A program made the position numbers and the translations under genes. Below, piece by piece: positions 15,117-22,445 of a DNA stretch of 22,445 nucleotides. Below the pieces are notes generated by a model. It had not been told where the DNA came from. It ran no database searches and was given only the letters and a program-made list of their open reading frames with translations. Position 1 is the first letter of the stretch. Every line of letters begins with the position of its first letter. The stretch spans positions 1-22,445 of the forward strand of contig URPU01000035.1 in the NCBI GenBank assembly GCA_900549865.1, written 5' to 3'. This DNA is from an uncultured Eubacteriales bacterium. Its GTDB lineage: Bacteria > Bacillota > Clostridia > Oscillospirales > Oscillospiraceae.

Positions 15117-16877
15117 ATGAGATCAAAAAAGAAAGACGCTGTTATTTATTTTGCTGTGTACTCCTTCATTTTTCTTACGGTATGCTTCTTTGCGCCGATG
15201 GAGGTTTATCTCGGCAATTATATCGACTTTTCGTTTTCCGTCAGGCATATATGGTGGATACTGCTCGTTTTCTCGCTTGTATGCGCCGCCGTGCTTGCGC
15301 TGCTGTGCAGCCTTCTCCCGGAAAAGCTAAGCTCCGTCATTCAAACGGCGCTGTTTGCCGTTGGGCTGTGCTTCTATGTGCAGTCATTGCTTTTGAACGG
15401 AAAAATGATTTCTCTGACAGGTGATGAGGCTGGGTACAGTGCCGCAACATGTGCCATAAATCTCATCATATGGCTTGTGCTGGCGACAGCAGTTTTCGCC
15501 GCACGCGCCGATTGTGCCAAGAAGGCCAAGTCTGCTGGTTTCTCCAAGGTGATAGCGCTTCTCTCGCTGGCCTGTATCGTGATGCAGATGAGCGGCTGCG
15601 TCTCCCTATGCTTTTCGACCGACTTTGCCGCCAACGACAGAAAAAACGCATATTTTACAAGCGAGGGCGCATTCAGCCTCTCAGCGAAAAATAACGTGCT
15701 GTATTTCATTCTTGATACCAGCGATGGGGACTATGTAAATGAGGCGCTTGCACAGAATCCGGATCTTTTCGGCGGGCTTGACGGCTTTACATACTATCCC
15801 AATGCGACCAGCGCGTACAGCCGCACATACCCGTCCATAACGTATCTTCTCACACAGAACCGCTGCTATTTTAACAAACCATATTATGACTACGTCAACG
15901 ATTCGTTTGCCGGTTCCGCATTCTGGCGCGACCTTGCTTCGCTCTGCGACGATTTGCGGATATATACAACCAGCAATTACGTTGGCAGCAGCGCTTTCTT
16001 CGATATGGACAACTTTTATGTTTTCGACTCGTCCAAGCTGTCCGCCCTTGATATAGGCGGCGTCATACGCGCCTCGGCCGATGTGGGCATGTACCGCGCC
16101 GCGCCCTATATCATAAAGGAGAGCTTTAAATATGACGCCGCGTATATAGACGGAAGCTGCCTCAAACCACTTCCGAATGGCACGTATTACATGAACGACA
16201 ATATTTTCTACGACGACCTGATGAACAGTGGGATAGATGTAGACCGCGGCAGTTCCTCGTCGTTCCGCTTTTTCCATCTGTGGGGCGCACACCCGGGCTG
16301 TTTCATAGACGAAAACGCACAGCTTGCCGGCGCACCGACACCCGCACAGGCGCTGCGCGGCGACTTCAAGATACTCAAGGAATACTTTGCCCAGATGAAG
16401 ACACAGGGCATATACGACAGCTCCACAATAATCATCACAGCTGACCACGGGAAATCCGGCGGCGGAAATGAGCTTGACCCGCCGAAAACGGCGGCCTGCC
16501 TCATGCTCGTAAAACCGGCCGGAGCCGACAGCAGCCGGGCTTGCGTGACATCGGACGCGCCTGTGAGTCATGACGACCTGTTTTCAACCGTTATTGCCGC
16601 CCTCGGCGGTGACGACGGCGCGTACGGCACGCCGGCATACGATATTCCGGAGGACAGCCCGCGCGAGAGGCTTTATTACTATTCCTCGCTCTATAGCGAT
16701 ATCGACGGCGAAATAGCGCTGCGCGAGGTCTGCATAAACGGCGATGCCGCCGCGCCTGAAAGCTGGGCGCTGACGGGGCGCAACTGGGATATAAACTACT
16801 CTGAAAACAGAGTTTCAGACAAACGCCTGAGCACGGAGGAGCCGGGCGCGCAGGTGCTTCCCGCCCCGGCCGCATGA
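15117..16877 (+). CDS. Membrane-anchored sulfatase/LTA-synthase-like enzyme (alkaline phosphatase superfamily)
   Basis: This 586-aa protein has a membrane part and an outer catalytic part. Five likely helices lie at about 9-28, 44-66, 76-94, 111-129 and 143-162. The domain from about 190 onward has the superfamily pattern: NVLYFILDTSDG (193-204), with D200 as a metal ligand and T201 as a possible nucleophile; FHLWGAHPG (386-394); IIITADHGKSGG (438-449), with D443 and H444 as metal ligands; and SHDDLFS (484-490). LTA synthases and phosphoethanolamine transferases use Thr here and sulfatases use Cys or Ser, so transfer of a phospho-group on a cell-surface polymer or lipid fits best, though the match to LTA synthase is loose. 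The ATG at 15117 has only a weak ribosome site; earlier in-frame codons give a non-membrane prefix and lie upstream of or inside the promoter. Confidence 0.8.
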   Translation: MRSKKKDAVIYFAVYSFIFLTVCFFAPMEVYLGNYIDFSFSVRHIWWILLVFSLVCAAVLALLCSLLPEKLSSVIQTALFAVGLCFYVQSLLLNGKMISLTGDEAGYSAATCAINLIIWLVLATAVFAARADCAKKAKSAGFSKVIALLSLACIVMQMSGCVSLCFSTDFAANDRKNAYFTSEGAFSLSAKNNVLYFILDTSDGDYVNEALAQNPDLFGGLDGFTYYPNATSAYSRTYPSITYLLTQNRCYFNKPYYDYVNDSFAGSAFWRDLASLCDDLRIYTTSNYVGSSAFFDMDNFYVFDSSKLSALDIGGVIRASADVGMYRAAPYIIKESFKYDAAYIDGSCLKPLPNGTYYMNDNIFYDDLMNSGIDVDRGSSSSFRFFHLWGAHPGCFIDENAQLAGAPTPAQALRGDFKILKEYFAQMKTQGIYDSSTIIITADHGKSGGGNELDPPKTAACLMLVKPAGADSSRACVTSDAPVSHDDLFSTVIAALGGDDGAYGTPAYDIPEDSPRERLYYYSSLYSDIDGEIALREVCINGDAAAPESWALTGRNWDINYSENRVSDKRLSTEEPGAQVLPAPAA

Positions 16878-16928
16878 AACGAAGCCGGTAAAAACATCAT
16901 TCCAGAATATGTTCATTGCATAGAAATG

Positions 16929-16954
16929 CCCCGGGCTTTACAATAAGTCCGGGG
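16929..16954 (+). promoter_or_regulatory. Hairpin covering the possible ribosome site of the small membrane protein
   Basis: CCCCGGGCTT (16929-16938) pairs with 16945-16954 over ten positions, one of them G-T, around a six-base loop. No T-run follows. The 3' arm ends in GGGG, the only purine-rich stretch near the ATG at 16964, so the stem could limit translation. It might instead be a weak terminator of the preceding gene. Confidence 0.5.
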
Positions 16955-16963
16955 TGCTGCATT

Positions 16964-17212
16964 ATGATGATCACAAAAATAATCCGTAGAATGCTGGGCA
17001 TGTGTCCGGAGGCATGGTACATATTCATCCGCACAATACAGCTTTGCGCAGTGCTGCTTCTGTGCGCGTTCATGCTGCTTGTGGAATGGAACGGCAGCAT
17101 GAATGAAAACTACGAGCTGTACGTGCTTGCAAACGGCCTGAATGAGACCGCGCAGGCGATACTTCTCATCGGCGTGCTGTTTTCGGTGCTGATAGAGGAC
17201 GCAAGCATCTGA
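16964..17212 (+). CDS. Small two-helix membrane protein of unknown function
   Basis: This is an 82-aa protein, or 81 aa if the second ATG at 16967 is used. A basic start (MMITKIIRRMLG) is followed by a hydrophobic helix AVLLLCAFMLLVEW, a polar stretch with NGSMNENYELYVLANGLNE, and a second helix AQAILLIGVLFSVLIED. It looks like a real, well-formed membrane protein and not a chance frame, but I do not recognise the family. It lies 86 bases after the sulfatase-like gene and may share its transcript. It ends nine bases before the stop of the convergent rnmV gene, with no terminator between them. The basic N-terminus would place both ends inside if it has two helices. Confidence 0.62.
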   Translation: MMITKIIRRMLGMCPEAWYIFIRTIQLCAVLLLCAFMLLVEWNGSMNENYELYVLANGLNETAQAILLIGVLFSVLIEDASI

Positions 17213-17221
17213 CGCGCGCTG

Positions 17222-17803
17222 CTACAGCGCAAGCGCGAAGAACTCCTCCCGCGTCATTATCGCGTTCAGCACGTCAAGCAGCGCGTCGGCGGAAAGCTTC
17301 TCCGGAAGGTCAAGCCGTTTTATGAGCGCCGCGCGCTTTTCGCGGCTGCCGGTGCCGCCGCTGAGGCCGCATTTGTACATGTCCGCCTTTGTTATCCGCG
17401 CCGCTGATTCCGCCGCGGGCCGCGCATCCACCGTCGCCCCGGCGCGGATAAGCGCGTCAAGGATCACCTGCGGGCGCATTCCCTCCACGCCGAGCTTTCC
17501 TTCCTTTGAGGGGGCGGCCTTGCGCCGCTCCTTACCGTACACATCCGGGATGTAGGCATGCTTCACGCAGGCCGGGTCAACGCAGCCCTTTATAAAATTC
17601 CGTATGACAAAGCCTGCGCCGTCGGAGTCCGTCAGCACGACCAGACCGCGCGCCTGTGCCATCGTGCGTAGGAGCTTCTGCTTCTGCGCGTCGTTGAATA
17701 TGCCGAAGCCTGAGGTCTCGATTATAACGGCGTCCACGACCTGGCTGAGCGTATTCTTGTCATAGCGCCCCTCGACCACGATGACCTCCTTAACGCTATG
17801 CAT
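17222..17803 (-). CDS. rnmV: Ribonuclease M5 (5S rRNA maturation)
   Basis: This 193-aa protein contains a TOPRIM domain: VKEVIVVEGRYDKNT at the start, with the catalytic Glu, and LVVLTDSDGAGFVIRNF, with the D-x-D pair that binds magnesium. The following GCVDPACVKHAYIPD and GKERRKAAPSKEGKLGVEGM are hallmark segments of RNase M5, which trims 5S rRNA precursors in Gram-positive bacteria. ATG at 17803 gives a normal M-H-S-V-K-E-V start with GAAGG two bases upstream; a GTG at 17812 would add three residues but lacks a ribosome site. The start overlaps the end of holA by eight bases. It is last of three genes in a minus-strand operon with comEC and holA. Confidence 0.93.
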   Translation of the reverse strand: MHSVKEVIVVEGRYDKNTLSQVVDAVIIETSGFGIFNDAQKQKLLRTMAQARGLVVLTDSDGAGFVIRNFIKGCVDPACVKHAYIPDVYGKERRKAAPSKEGKLGVEGMRPQVILDALIRAGATVDARPAAESAARITKADMYKCGLSGGTGSREKRAALIKRLDLPEKLSADALLDVLNAIMTREEFFALAL

Positions 17804-18845
17804 CGCCTTCACCCGCCGCTATGCGCATGACCGTCTCCTTGAGCAGCCCCTCGTCATCCTGGGCGCTGCTTTTCATCATATAGTCCGCCTCGGCGCACAG
17901 CTCTATCGCGCGCCTGAGCTGCGGCAGGGTAAAGCCGCGCGCGGAATTTGCAAGATTCTTCGCAAGAAAATCGTATTTTATCGCACAGGTATCCATTATA
18001 TACTTCATGCCGAGTCCATCCTCAAGCGCGATGCGCGCCGCGTAGAGCTTTCGCATCTGCGTGCCGAGCAGCGCAATGAGCGCGATGGGCTCGTTATTTT
18101 TATCCGAAAGCAGCTCCGCAAGCGTTTCGGCCGCCCTTTCGTAGTTCCGCCGCGCTATCTGATCCGACAGGCTGAACACAACGGCCTCCGGGATATGATG
18201 GGCGACGGCCTCAACGTCGCTGACGGTCACTCTGCTGTCCTTCGCGTAGGCGGCAACCTTTTCTATCTCCGGGATGAGCTTGTTCATCAAATCGCCGCTT
18301 ATGAATATCAGCCGCTGAACGGCCTCAAAATCCACGCTTTTTCCGGCCGCGGCAAAGCGGCGGCTTATCCAGTCAACAAGCTGCCCCTGCGACTGCTGCG
18401 TGAAGCGCAGTTCACAGCCCTTTTCTTTCATCGCCTTTATGAGCTTCAATCTGCCGTCCGGCTCAAACTGCGCGCTCTGCACGAATGCCACGGTGCAGTA
18501 ATCCGGGATGTCGGACAGTATCTTTATATACTCGTCAGCGTTTTTCAGCTTGTTTATATCAACGCCGCGCACCTCGACGAAGCTGCGCTCCGTCATGAAC
18601 GGCACGGCGTCTATCGCCTCCGCCAGCTCCGTGCCGTCAAGCTCCGGCCCGTCAAGGCGCTTAAAGCTGAAGCTGTCCTCCCCCTCTGGGATGCAGACGT
18701 TTTTGAGGGCAAGCAGGAACTGCTCCCGAAGGTAATCCTCCGGCCCGTACATGAGGTACAGCCGCTGAGGCCCGCCCTCCTTCAGCTTTTTAAGCTCCTG
18801 CACGTAGCTGAGCTTTTTTTCTTCTTTTCCGTTTTTCTTAGCCAT
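17796..18845 (-). CDS. holA: DNA polymerase III delta subunit
   Basis: This 349-aa protein is the clamp-loader delta subunit, which opens the sliding clamp during DNA replication. The length and order fit: a Lys/Glu-rich start, LYLMYGPEDYLREQFLLAL (a degenerate nucleotide-binding start), DAVPFMTERSFVEVRGVDI, a helical middle with SGDLMNKLIPEIEKVAAYA, and the C-terminal collar region with ALIALLGTQMRKLYAARIAL and FTLPQLRRAIELCAEADYMMK. The ATG at 18845 is five bases after the comEC stop, and only AGG is seen upstream, so it likely depends on coupled translation. The comEC-holA order is widely conserved in Firmicutes. Confidence 0.94.
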   Translation of the reverse strand: MAKKNGKEEKKLSYVQELKKLKEGGPQRLYLMYGPEDYLREQFLLALKNVCIPEGEDSFSFKRLDGPELDGTELAEAIDAVPFMTERSFVEVRGVDINKLKNADEYIKILSDIPDYCTVAFVQSAQFEPDGRLKLIKAMKEKGCELRFTQQSQGQLVDWISRRFAAAGKSVDFEAVQRLIFISGDLMNKLIPEIEKVAAYAKDSRVTVSDVEAVAHHIPEAVVFSLSDQIARRNYERAAETLAELLSDKNNEPIALIALLGTQMRKLYAARIALEDGLGMKYIMDTCAIKYDFLAKNLANSARGFTLPQLRRAIELCAEADYMMKSSAQDDEGLLKETVMRIAAGEGDA

Positions 18846-18850
18846 AGCGC

Positions 18851-21112
18851 TTAACCTGTGCGTATTTCTACGCTCCCGTTCAAATCCGTTCTGTAGATAT
18901 TATAGCCGAAATAGCTCAGTCGTTCAAGTGTTTGCTGCGTCGGGTGGCCATAGCTGTTGTAGCCCACGCTTATGACCGCCGTGTGCGCGCCGATGGACTC
19001 GATCAGCTCCACACTGTTGGAGTATTTTGAGCCGTGGTGTCCGGCGATGAAAAGCTCCGCGTCGTGCAGGGGATGCGCCGAGATGAACTCACGCTCCGCC
19101 GCGGCGGGCGCGTCACCCGTCACGAGCATGTCGTAATCCCCTATCGACGCAAGGCACATTATGCACCGCTCGTTCGCGTCTCCGGCCTCTGCCGGGGCGT
19201 ACAGCGTGAGGTTTATGTTCCCGAAATCCACGCCTGTGTCGGCGGATATATACACGACCGTTGTTCCGTGTGCGGAGGCAGAAGTCAATATCGGCTCCAG
19301 CAGGCCGTCATCGTCATTCGGCTCTATTGGCAGATAAAGCGTGTCCACATCGACCATCTCCATAAGCATCTGCACGCCGTTTGCGTGGTCGGAATGCAGA
19401 TGTGTGAGCACCAACGCGTCAATCCGATCACGCCCGCGGCTCAAAAGATACGCGCCTGCCGTCTCGCCCGCGCGCTGCTGCTTCGCCCCGCCGCCGCAGT
19501 CTATCATCACGGTGCTGTCGCCGGACATGACGGCGATGCTCTGCCCCTGCCCGACATCCAGCACGGCTATCGTGCCGGGGCCGTGAGAATAATAAAGCCT
19601 TGCCGATACCAGCATCACCGCCAGCGCGGCGGCGCTGAACGCGGCCGGACAGATGAGCTTATACGCTGCCCCGGCCCTTGTGAACACTGCGACCAGCACA
19701 AGCGCATATGTAAGCACGAGCCACCACACGGCCATCTCATTGTCAAAATACAGCACGGCAAATGGAACGGATGAGACCAGCTTCGCCGCCGCGGCAATGT
19801 ACCGCGCCGCCCATGACACCAGCCATGCCGCCCACACGCCCAGCGGACGCCATATAAGCGCCAGCGCACAGCTTGCAAAGCCCCCGCAGAAGCACAGCGA
19901 CACGGCCCACAGCGCCGCGATGTTCATCAGCGGCGAAAGCACCGAAATGCTTCCGAAATGTATTGCCGTTATAGGCACCGTGACCACCATAACGGCAAGC
20001 GAAACGGACGCCGCCCCAAGCGGATAGCGCAGAACACGCCTCAGCCTGTCTGAACGCACGAGCGACGACATGAGCGCGCTTATACTCCCGCCGAAGCAGA
20101 GAATTCCGGCCATCGCGCCGAAGGAAAGCTGTAGGCTGACACTGGCCGCGGCATGTGGATTCTGCAAAAGCACCAGCGCAAGCACGGTCGAGAGCGACGT
20201 TGCCGGGTCATTCTCGCGCCGCACCACGGGTGCGATGAGCAGCATTGACTGCATGAAGCCTGCACGCACCGCCGACGGCCCCGCCCCGGTCATCGCCACA
20301 AAGCACCATATCAGCGCGATGCACAAAAGCGAGCTTCGGCGCGTCCTGCCGAGGATATACTGCAAAAATCCGACAAGGAAGGAAACGTGCATTCCGGACA
20401 CCGCCGCAACGTGCATAAAGCCGGAGCGCGAAAGCGCGAGATACAAGGCCGTGTTATCGTACAGCGCGCTCTTGTCGCCCAGCATAACCGAACGCATGAA
20501 GCCCGACGTGTCCGCCGGGAAAATCGCCTTAGTCAGCGCGGCAACGCCGCTCCGCGCGCGGGCCGGAAGCGCGGAGAATGAAAAGCCGCCGTCCGTCAGC
20601 ACTATATCGGATTTTGAGCTTGCGGTGAGGTATATCCCCTTCGCATTGTAATAGTCATAATCCTTGCCGTAACGCGTATCGGCGGCGCGCAGGCGCGCCG
20701 TCAGGGTGAGCTTCTGCCCCGGTTCAGCCCCGGCAAGCTGCATCTTATTGTCATAAAGAAGCGCTTTCAGATGCGGCAGTTCCCCGCCCAATCGTACCTC
20801 CGCGCGGCAGTACCCGCTATACACATCCGGGTAGTCAAGAAGCGTCGCATCTATCGTGACGGTCTGCCCGTCAAGCTCACGCGCGGGAATCGCCGTGCGC
20901 CGGGCGTGAAGCGCAAACACAGTCAGCCCCAACGCCGCCGCGAACATGGCGATCTCGACCCCGCGCAGCCAGCGGCGGCGCGACAGGAGAAGAAGCGCGC
21001 CAAGCGCGGCCATTACTGCCGCGCAGATCAGCAGACTGCCAAGCGGCAGAACGTAGTTTGCCGCAAAGACGGCCGCCGAAAACGCGATAGCCCCTGTTGC
21101 CAGTCTGCGCAC
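18851..21112 (-). CDS. comEC: ComEC/Rec2-type DNA channel protein
   Basis: This protein, about 753 aa, forms the inner-membrane channel for single-stranded DNA uptake in competent cells. It has an N-terminal membrane region and an outer domain (about 75-175), then the competence domain with HVAAVSGMHVSFLVGF (236-251, counted from the first GTG) and several helices, then a C-terminal metallo-beta-lactamase fold: LDVGQGQSIAV (520-530), THLHSDHANG (572-581), LVTGDAP (665-671) and GHHGSKYSN (693-701). The zinc motif H-x-H-x-D-H is intact. GTG at 21112 is preferred over GTG at 21118 because AAGGAGG (21126-21120) is seven bases before the former but one base from the latter. No other late competence genes are in the window, so competence of the strain is open. 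Confidence 0.95.
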   Translation of the reverse strand: MRRLATGAIAFSAAVFAANYVLPLGSLLICAAVMAALGALLLLSRRRWLRGVEIAMFAAALGLTVFALHARRTAIPARELDGQTVTIDATLLDYPDVYSGYCRAEVRLGGELPHLKALLYDNKMQLAGAEPGQKLTLTARLRAADTRYGKDYDYYNAKGIYLTASSKSDIVLTDGGFSFSALPARARSGVAALTKAIFPADTSGFMRSVMLGDKSALYDNTALYLALSRSGFMHVAAVSGMHVSFLVGFLQYILGRTRRSSLLCIALIWCFVAMTGAGPSAVRAGFMQSMLLIAPVVRRENDPATSLSTVLALVLLQNPHAAASVSLQLSFGAMAGILCFGGSISALMSSLVRSDRLRRVLRYPLGAASVSLAVMVVTVPITAIHFGSISVLSPLMNIAALWAVSLCFCGGFASCALALIWRPLGVWAAWLVSWAARYIAAAAKLVSSVPFAVLYFDNEMAVWWLVLTYALVLVAVFTRAGAAYKLICPAAFSAAALAVMLVSARLYYSHGPGTIAVLDVGQGQSIAVMSGDSTVMIDCGGGAKQQRAGETAGAYLLSRGRDRIDALVLTHLHSDHANGVQMLMEMVDVDTLYLPIEPNDDDGLLEPILTSASAHGTTVVYISADTGVDFGNINLTLYAPAEAGDANERCIMCLASIGDYDMLVTGDAPAAAEREFISAHPLHDAELFIAGHHGSKYSNSVELIESIGAHTAVISVGYNSYGHPTQQTLERLSYFGYNIYRTDLNGSVEIRTG

Positions 21113-21119
21113 GCTCACC

Positions 21120-21126
21120 CCTCCTT
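21120..21126 (-). promoter_or_regulatory. Ribosome-binding site that decides the comEC start
   Basis: AAGGAGG is seven bases from GTG at 21112 and one base from GTG at 21118, which favours the shorter protein. Confidence 0.75.
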
Positions 21127-21158
21127 CGCAAAAAGCATAACCGGAATATACTGTTTCC

Positions 21159-21187
21159 AGTTTATTTCATCACATGGCGGATGTCAA
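21159..21187 (-). promoter_or_regulatory. Promoter of the comEC-holA-rnmV operon
   Basis: A perfect TTGACA (21187-21182) is 17 bases before TAAACT (21164-21159) on the minus strand, about 45 bases before the start codon. Confidence 0.65.
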
Positions 21188-21206
21188 TACAATCATTCAT
21201 ATACGC

Positions 21207-21236
21207 AAAAAATCACCCGGAATTCGGGTGATTTTT
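21207..21236. terminator. Bidirectional Rho-independent terminator after the HAD gene
   Basis: Bases 21208-21219 pair perfectly with 21225-21236 around GAATT. A run of six A at 21207-21212 gives a T-run on the minus strand, ending the nitroreductase-HAD transcript eight bases past its stop. The T-run at 21232-21236 would serve plus-strand transcription. Confidence 0.88.
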
Positions 21237-21243
21237 CATGCGT

Positions 21244-21807
21244 TCATTTTCCCGGCCACGGTGACAGCTTCCCGTGATCAACAAGGAACGCCCTGTCGGC
21301 GATCTCCGCCATCGGCGTGTCCGAAAGCGAGTCCGAATAAAAGCATTCCGTGTGCGCATCGGGATACTGCGCGCGGAAGCGACGAACCTTTTCGCTGTCG
21401 TGGCAGTTCTCGCCGGATATTGCGCCGGTTCTTTTATCCATCACAGTGCCGATAAGCCTGACGCCGAGGCGCTGCGCCGCCGGTGCAAGCAGAAACTCGG
21501 GCGAGGCCGAAATAATGATATCGTCATCGCGCTTCTGCGCAAGATACCATTGCCCGACAAGGCCGAACTTCTCATCCCAGAAGGCCGAGACAGCCGCGTC
21601 CACATCGCCGAGGTATTTCAGGAACGAAAAAAGCTGCTGCTTCAGCTCCTTCGCGCGTATGCGCCCCGCCGCATATCTCAGCGCGTACACAAGCGACCGC
21701 GGAACTGTCCGCCACACCGCGCCCGGATATTTCCGCAGGCAGTATTTATAAAATGTGACGGAGCTGTCCTTTACATATATGGTCTCATCAAAATCGTAGG
21801 TGTTCAT
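21244..21807 (-). CDS. HAD-superfamily phosphatase (HAD-IB, SerB-like)
   Basis: This 187-aa enzyme has all four HAD motifs. Motif I is YDFDETI, with nucleophile D5 and acid D7; motif II is IIISAS with S100; motif III is K140 in HDSEKVRRF; motif IV is FYSDSLSDTP with D159 and D163. The helical cap between motifs I and II (about 15-90) is of the C1 type seen in SerB-like phosphatases and lipid-phosphate phosphatases. It probably hydrolyses a small phosphate ester in the cytoplasm. The motif II-III segment and length fit the broad HAD-IB group, but the substrate is not visible. The ATG at 21807 is six bases after the nitroreductase stop, with no strong ribosome site, so translation is probably coupled. 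Confidence 0.9.
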   Translation of the reverse strand: MNTYDFDETIYVKDSSVTFYKYCLRKYPGAVWRTVPRSLVYALRYAAGRIRAKELKQQLFSFLKYLGDVDAAVSAFWDEKFGLVGQWYLAQKRDDDIIISASPEFLLAPAAQRLGVRLIGTVMDKRTGAISGENCHDSEKVRRFRAQYPDAHTECFYSDSLSDTPMAEIADRAFLVDHGKLSPWPGK

Positions 21808-21813
21808 CGCGAC

Positions 21814-22332
21814 TCACAGCACGTAGTGCACATAGTTTTTCTTGCGCGGCTTCATCTGCGGCTGCTCGTCGGGATAGCCGAGAATGCAGTTGCCGACGCC
21901 GATGTAATCCCCTTCTATGCCCCACTTCTTGAGAAGCGCCTTGCCCTCATCCGTGGCAAATACCTCGCGCGCGCGGTTTATCCAGCATGAGCCAAGCCCT
22001 ATCGCGTGCGCGGCGTTCATAAGGTTGCCAAGGACAAGACTGCCGTCGGGCACGGCGTTCGCGTTCTCCGCGTCGGCAAGGACAACCAGCACGGTCGGCG
22101 CGCCGTAAAACGGGTCGCCCGTCATCCCCTTGACGGCGGCGTTGAGCTTCGACAGATACGCAATATCGTCCTTGTTCTGCACGGCGACGATTATCGGCGA
22201 CTGCTTGTTCATCGCGGTCGGCGCGCACATTCCGGCGTTCAGCACCGTTTCCAGCTCTTCGCGCGTTATCTGCTCCGGCTTATACTTGCGTATGCTGCGG
22301 CGGGTCATAAGGTCCTGTATCGTGGTGTTCAT
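21814..22332 (-). CDS. Nitroreductase-family FMN oxidoreductase
   Basis: This 172-aa flavoenzyme would use NAD(P)H and FMN to reduce nitro-compounds, quinones or related acceptors. The N-terminal MTRRSIRKYKPEQITREELE (9-28) is the family FMN-phosphate motif, and GMCAPTAMNKQSPIIVAV (34-51) lines the flavin. The later DGSLVLGNLMNAAHAIGLGSCWIN segment and GVGNCILGYPDE are also typical. Length is in the short-family range. The ATG at 22332 has AGGAGG about seven bases upstream. The reading frame stays open upstream to the window edge, but that stretch is Lys/Arg-rich and precedes the ribosome site, so it is not counted. It is cotranscribed with the HAD phosphatase. The natural substrate is unknown. 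Confidence 0.93.
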   Translation of the reverse strand: MNTTIQDLMTRRSIRKYKPEQITREELETVLNAGMCAPTAMNKQSPIIVAVQNKDDIAYLSKLNAAVKGMTGDPFYGAPTVLVVLADAENANAVPDGSLVLGNLMNAAHAIGLGSCWINRAREVFATDEGKALLKKWGIEGDYIGVGNCILGYPDEQPQMKPRKKNYVHYVL

Positions 22333-22445
22333 TGTGTTTCCTCCTGTCAGAATTTTTTGTGAATGGTACCCTCGGTTAACAAGAGCACATACGCCTGACA
22401 GCGCGTCTTTCCGGCGCTTTTTGCCCTTTTCGTCTTGATGGGTTA
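22333..22445. other. Right-end region without a supported gene
   Basis: These 113 bases hold the nitroreductase ribosome site (AGGAGG, minus strand) and otherwise nothing firm. A 5-bp GCGC stem followed by T (22400-22422) faces the plus strand but follows no plus-strand gene. No convincing promoter for the nitroreductase was found; it may lie outside the window. Confidence 0.4.

Noticed and set aside
17781..18854. A 357-codon plus-strand open frame opposite holA
   Set aside because: holA is clearly recognisable on the minus strand; the opposite product is Arg/Leu-rich with no motif or ribosome site.
22400..22422. Short GCGC hairpin followed by T on the plus strand
   Set aside because: The stem is only five pairs and no plus-strand gene precedes it.
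22333..22445. T-box-like leader upstream of the nitroreductase
   Set aside because: A GAGGGTACC stretch recalls the T-box core, but the conserved AGGGTGGNACCGCG is not matched and no terminator/antiterminator pair is present.

Overview
The window is about 22.4 kb of fairly GC-rich, densely coded bacterial chromosome. AGGAGG-type ribosome sites, sigma-A promoters, lipoproteins with LxAC lipoboxes, RNase M5 and the comEC-holA gene pair all point to a Gram-positive Clostridia-type organism. The mix of proteins suggests an anaerobic gut-type Oscillospirales, but that placement is inference. I see no insertion sequence, integrase, CRISPR array or rRNA.

Layout. (1) 1-2987, minus strand: a BMP-family lipoprotein, a double-domain ATPase and the start of a permease form a nucleoside or simple-sugar importer operon that runs off the left edge. 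(2) 3069-5650, plus strand: a divergently transcribed 807-aa lipoprotein joins an N-terminal repeat-rich domain to a solute-binding domain, followed by two intergenic hairpins. (3) 5665-6410, minus: a small secreted protein of unknown function. (4) 6514-6983: a hairpin and a 5'-truncated acyltransferase remnant. (5) 7056-10260, plus: a 906-aa multi-domain iron-sulfur/FAD oxidoreductase, translationally coupled to a HypA-type nickel metallochaperone and closed by a strong terminator. (6) 10286-13204, minus: a 972-aa fused ATPase-permease of the MacB/FtsX type. (7) 13240-13405, plus: tRNA-Arg(CCU) with a near-consensus promoter and a terminator. (8) 13549-15000, minus: an alpha/beta hydrolase coupled to a six-helix membrane protein. 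(9) 15045-17212, plus: a membrane-anchored sulfatase/LTA-synthase-like enzyme and a small two-helix protein. (10) 17222-21187, minus: comEC-holA-rnmV. (11) 21208-22332, minus: a nitroreductase and a HAD phosphatase, ending in a bidirectional terminator.

Most of the window is housekeeping or transport. The least ordinary parts are the oxidoreductase-HypA pair, which has no nickel enzyme beside it; the 13-bp perfect inverted repeat around that pair's promoter; the orphan two-domain solute-binding lipoprotein; and the small membrane gene whose only ribosome-site candidate lies inside a hairpin stem. I found no clear defence or mobile system. All functions are read from motifs; no database search was possible.
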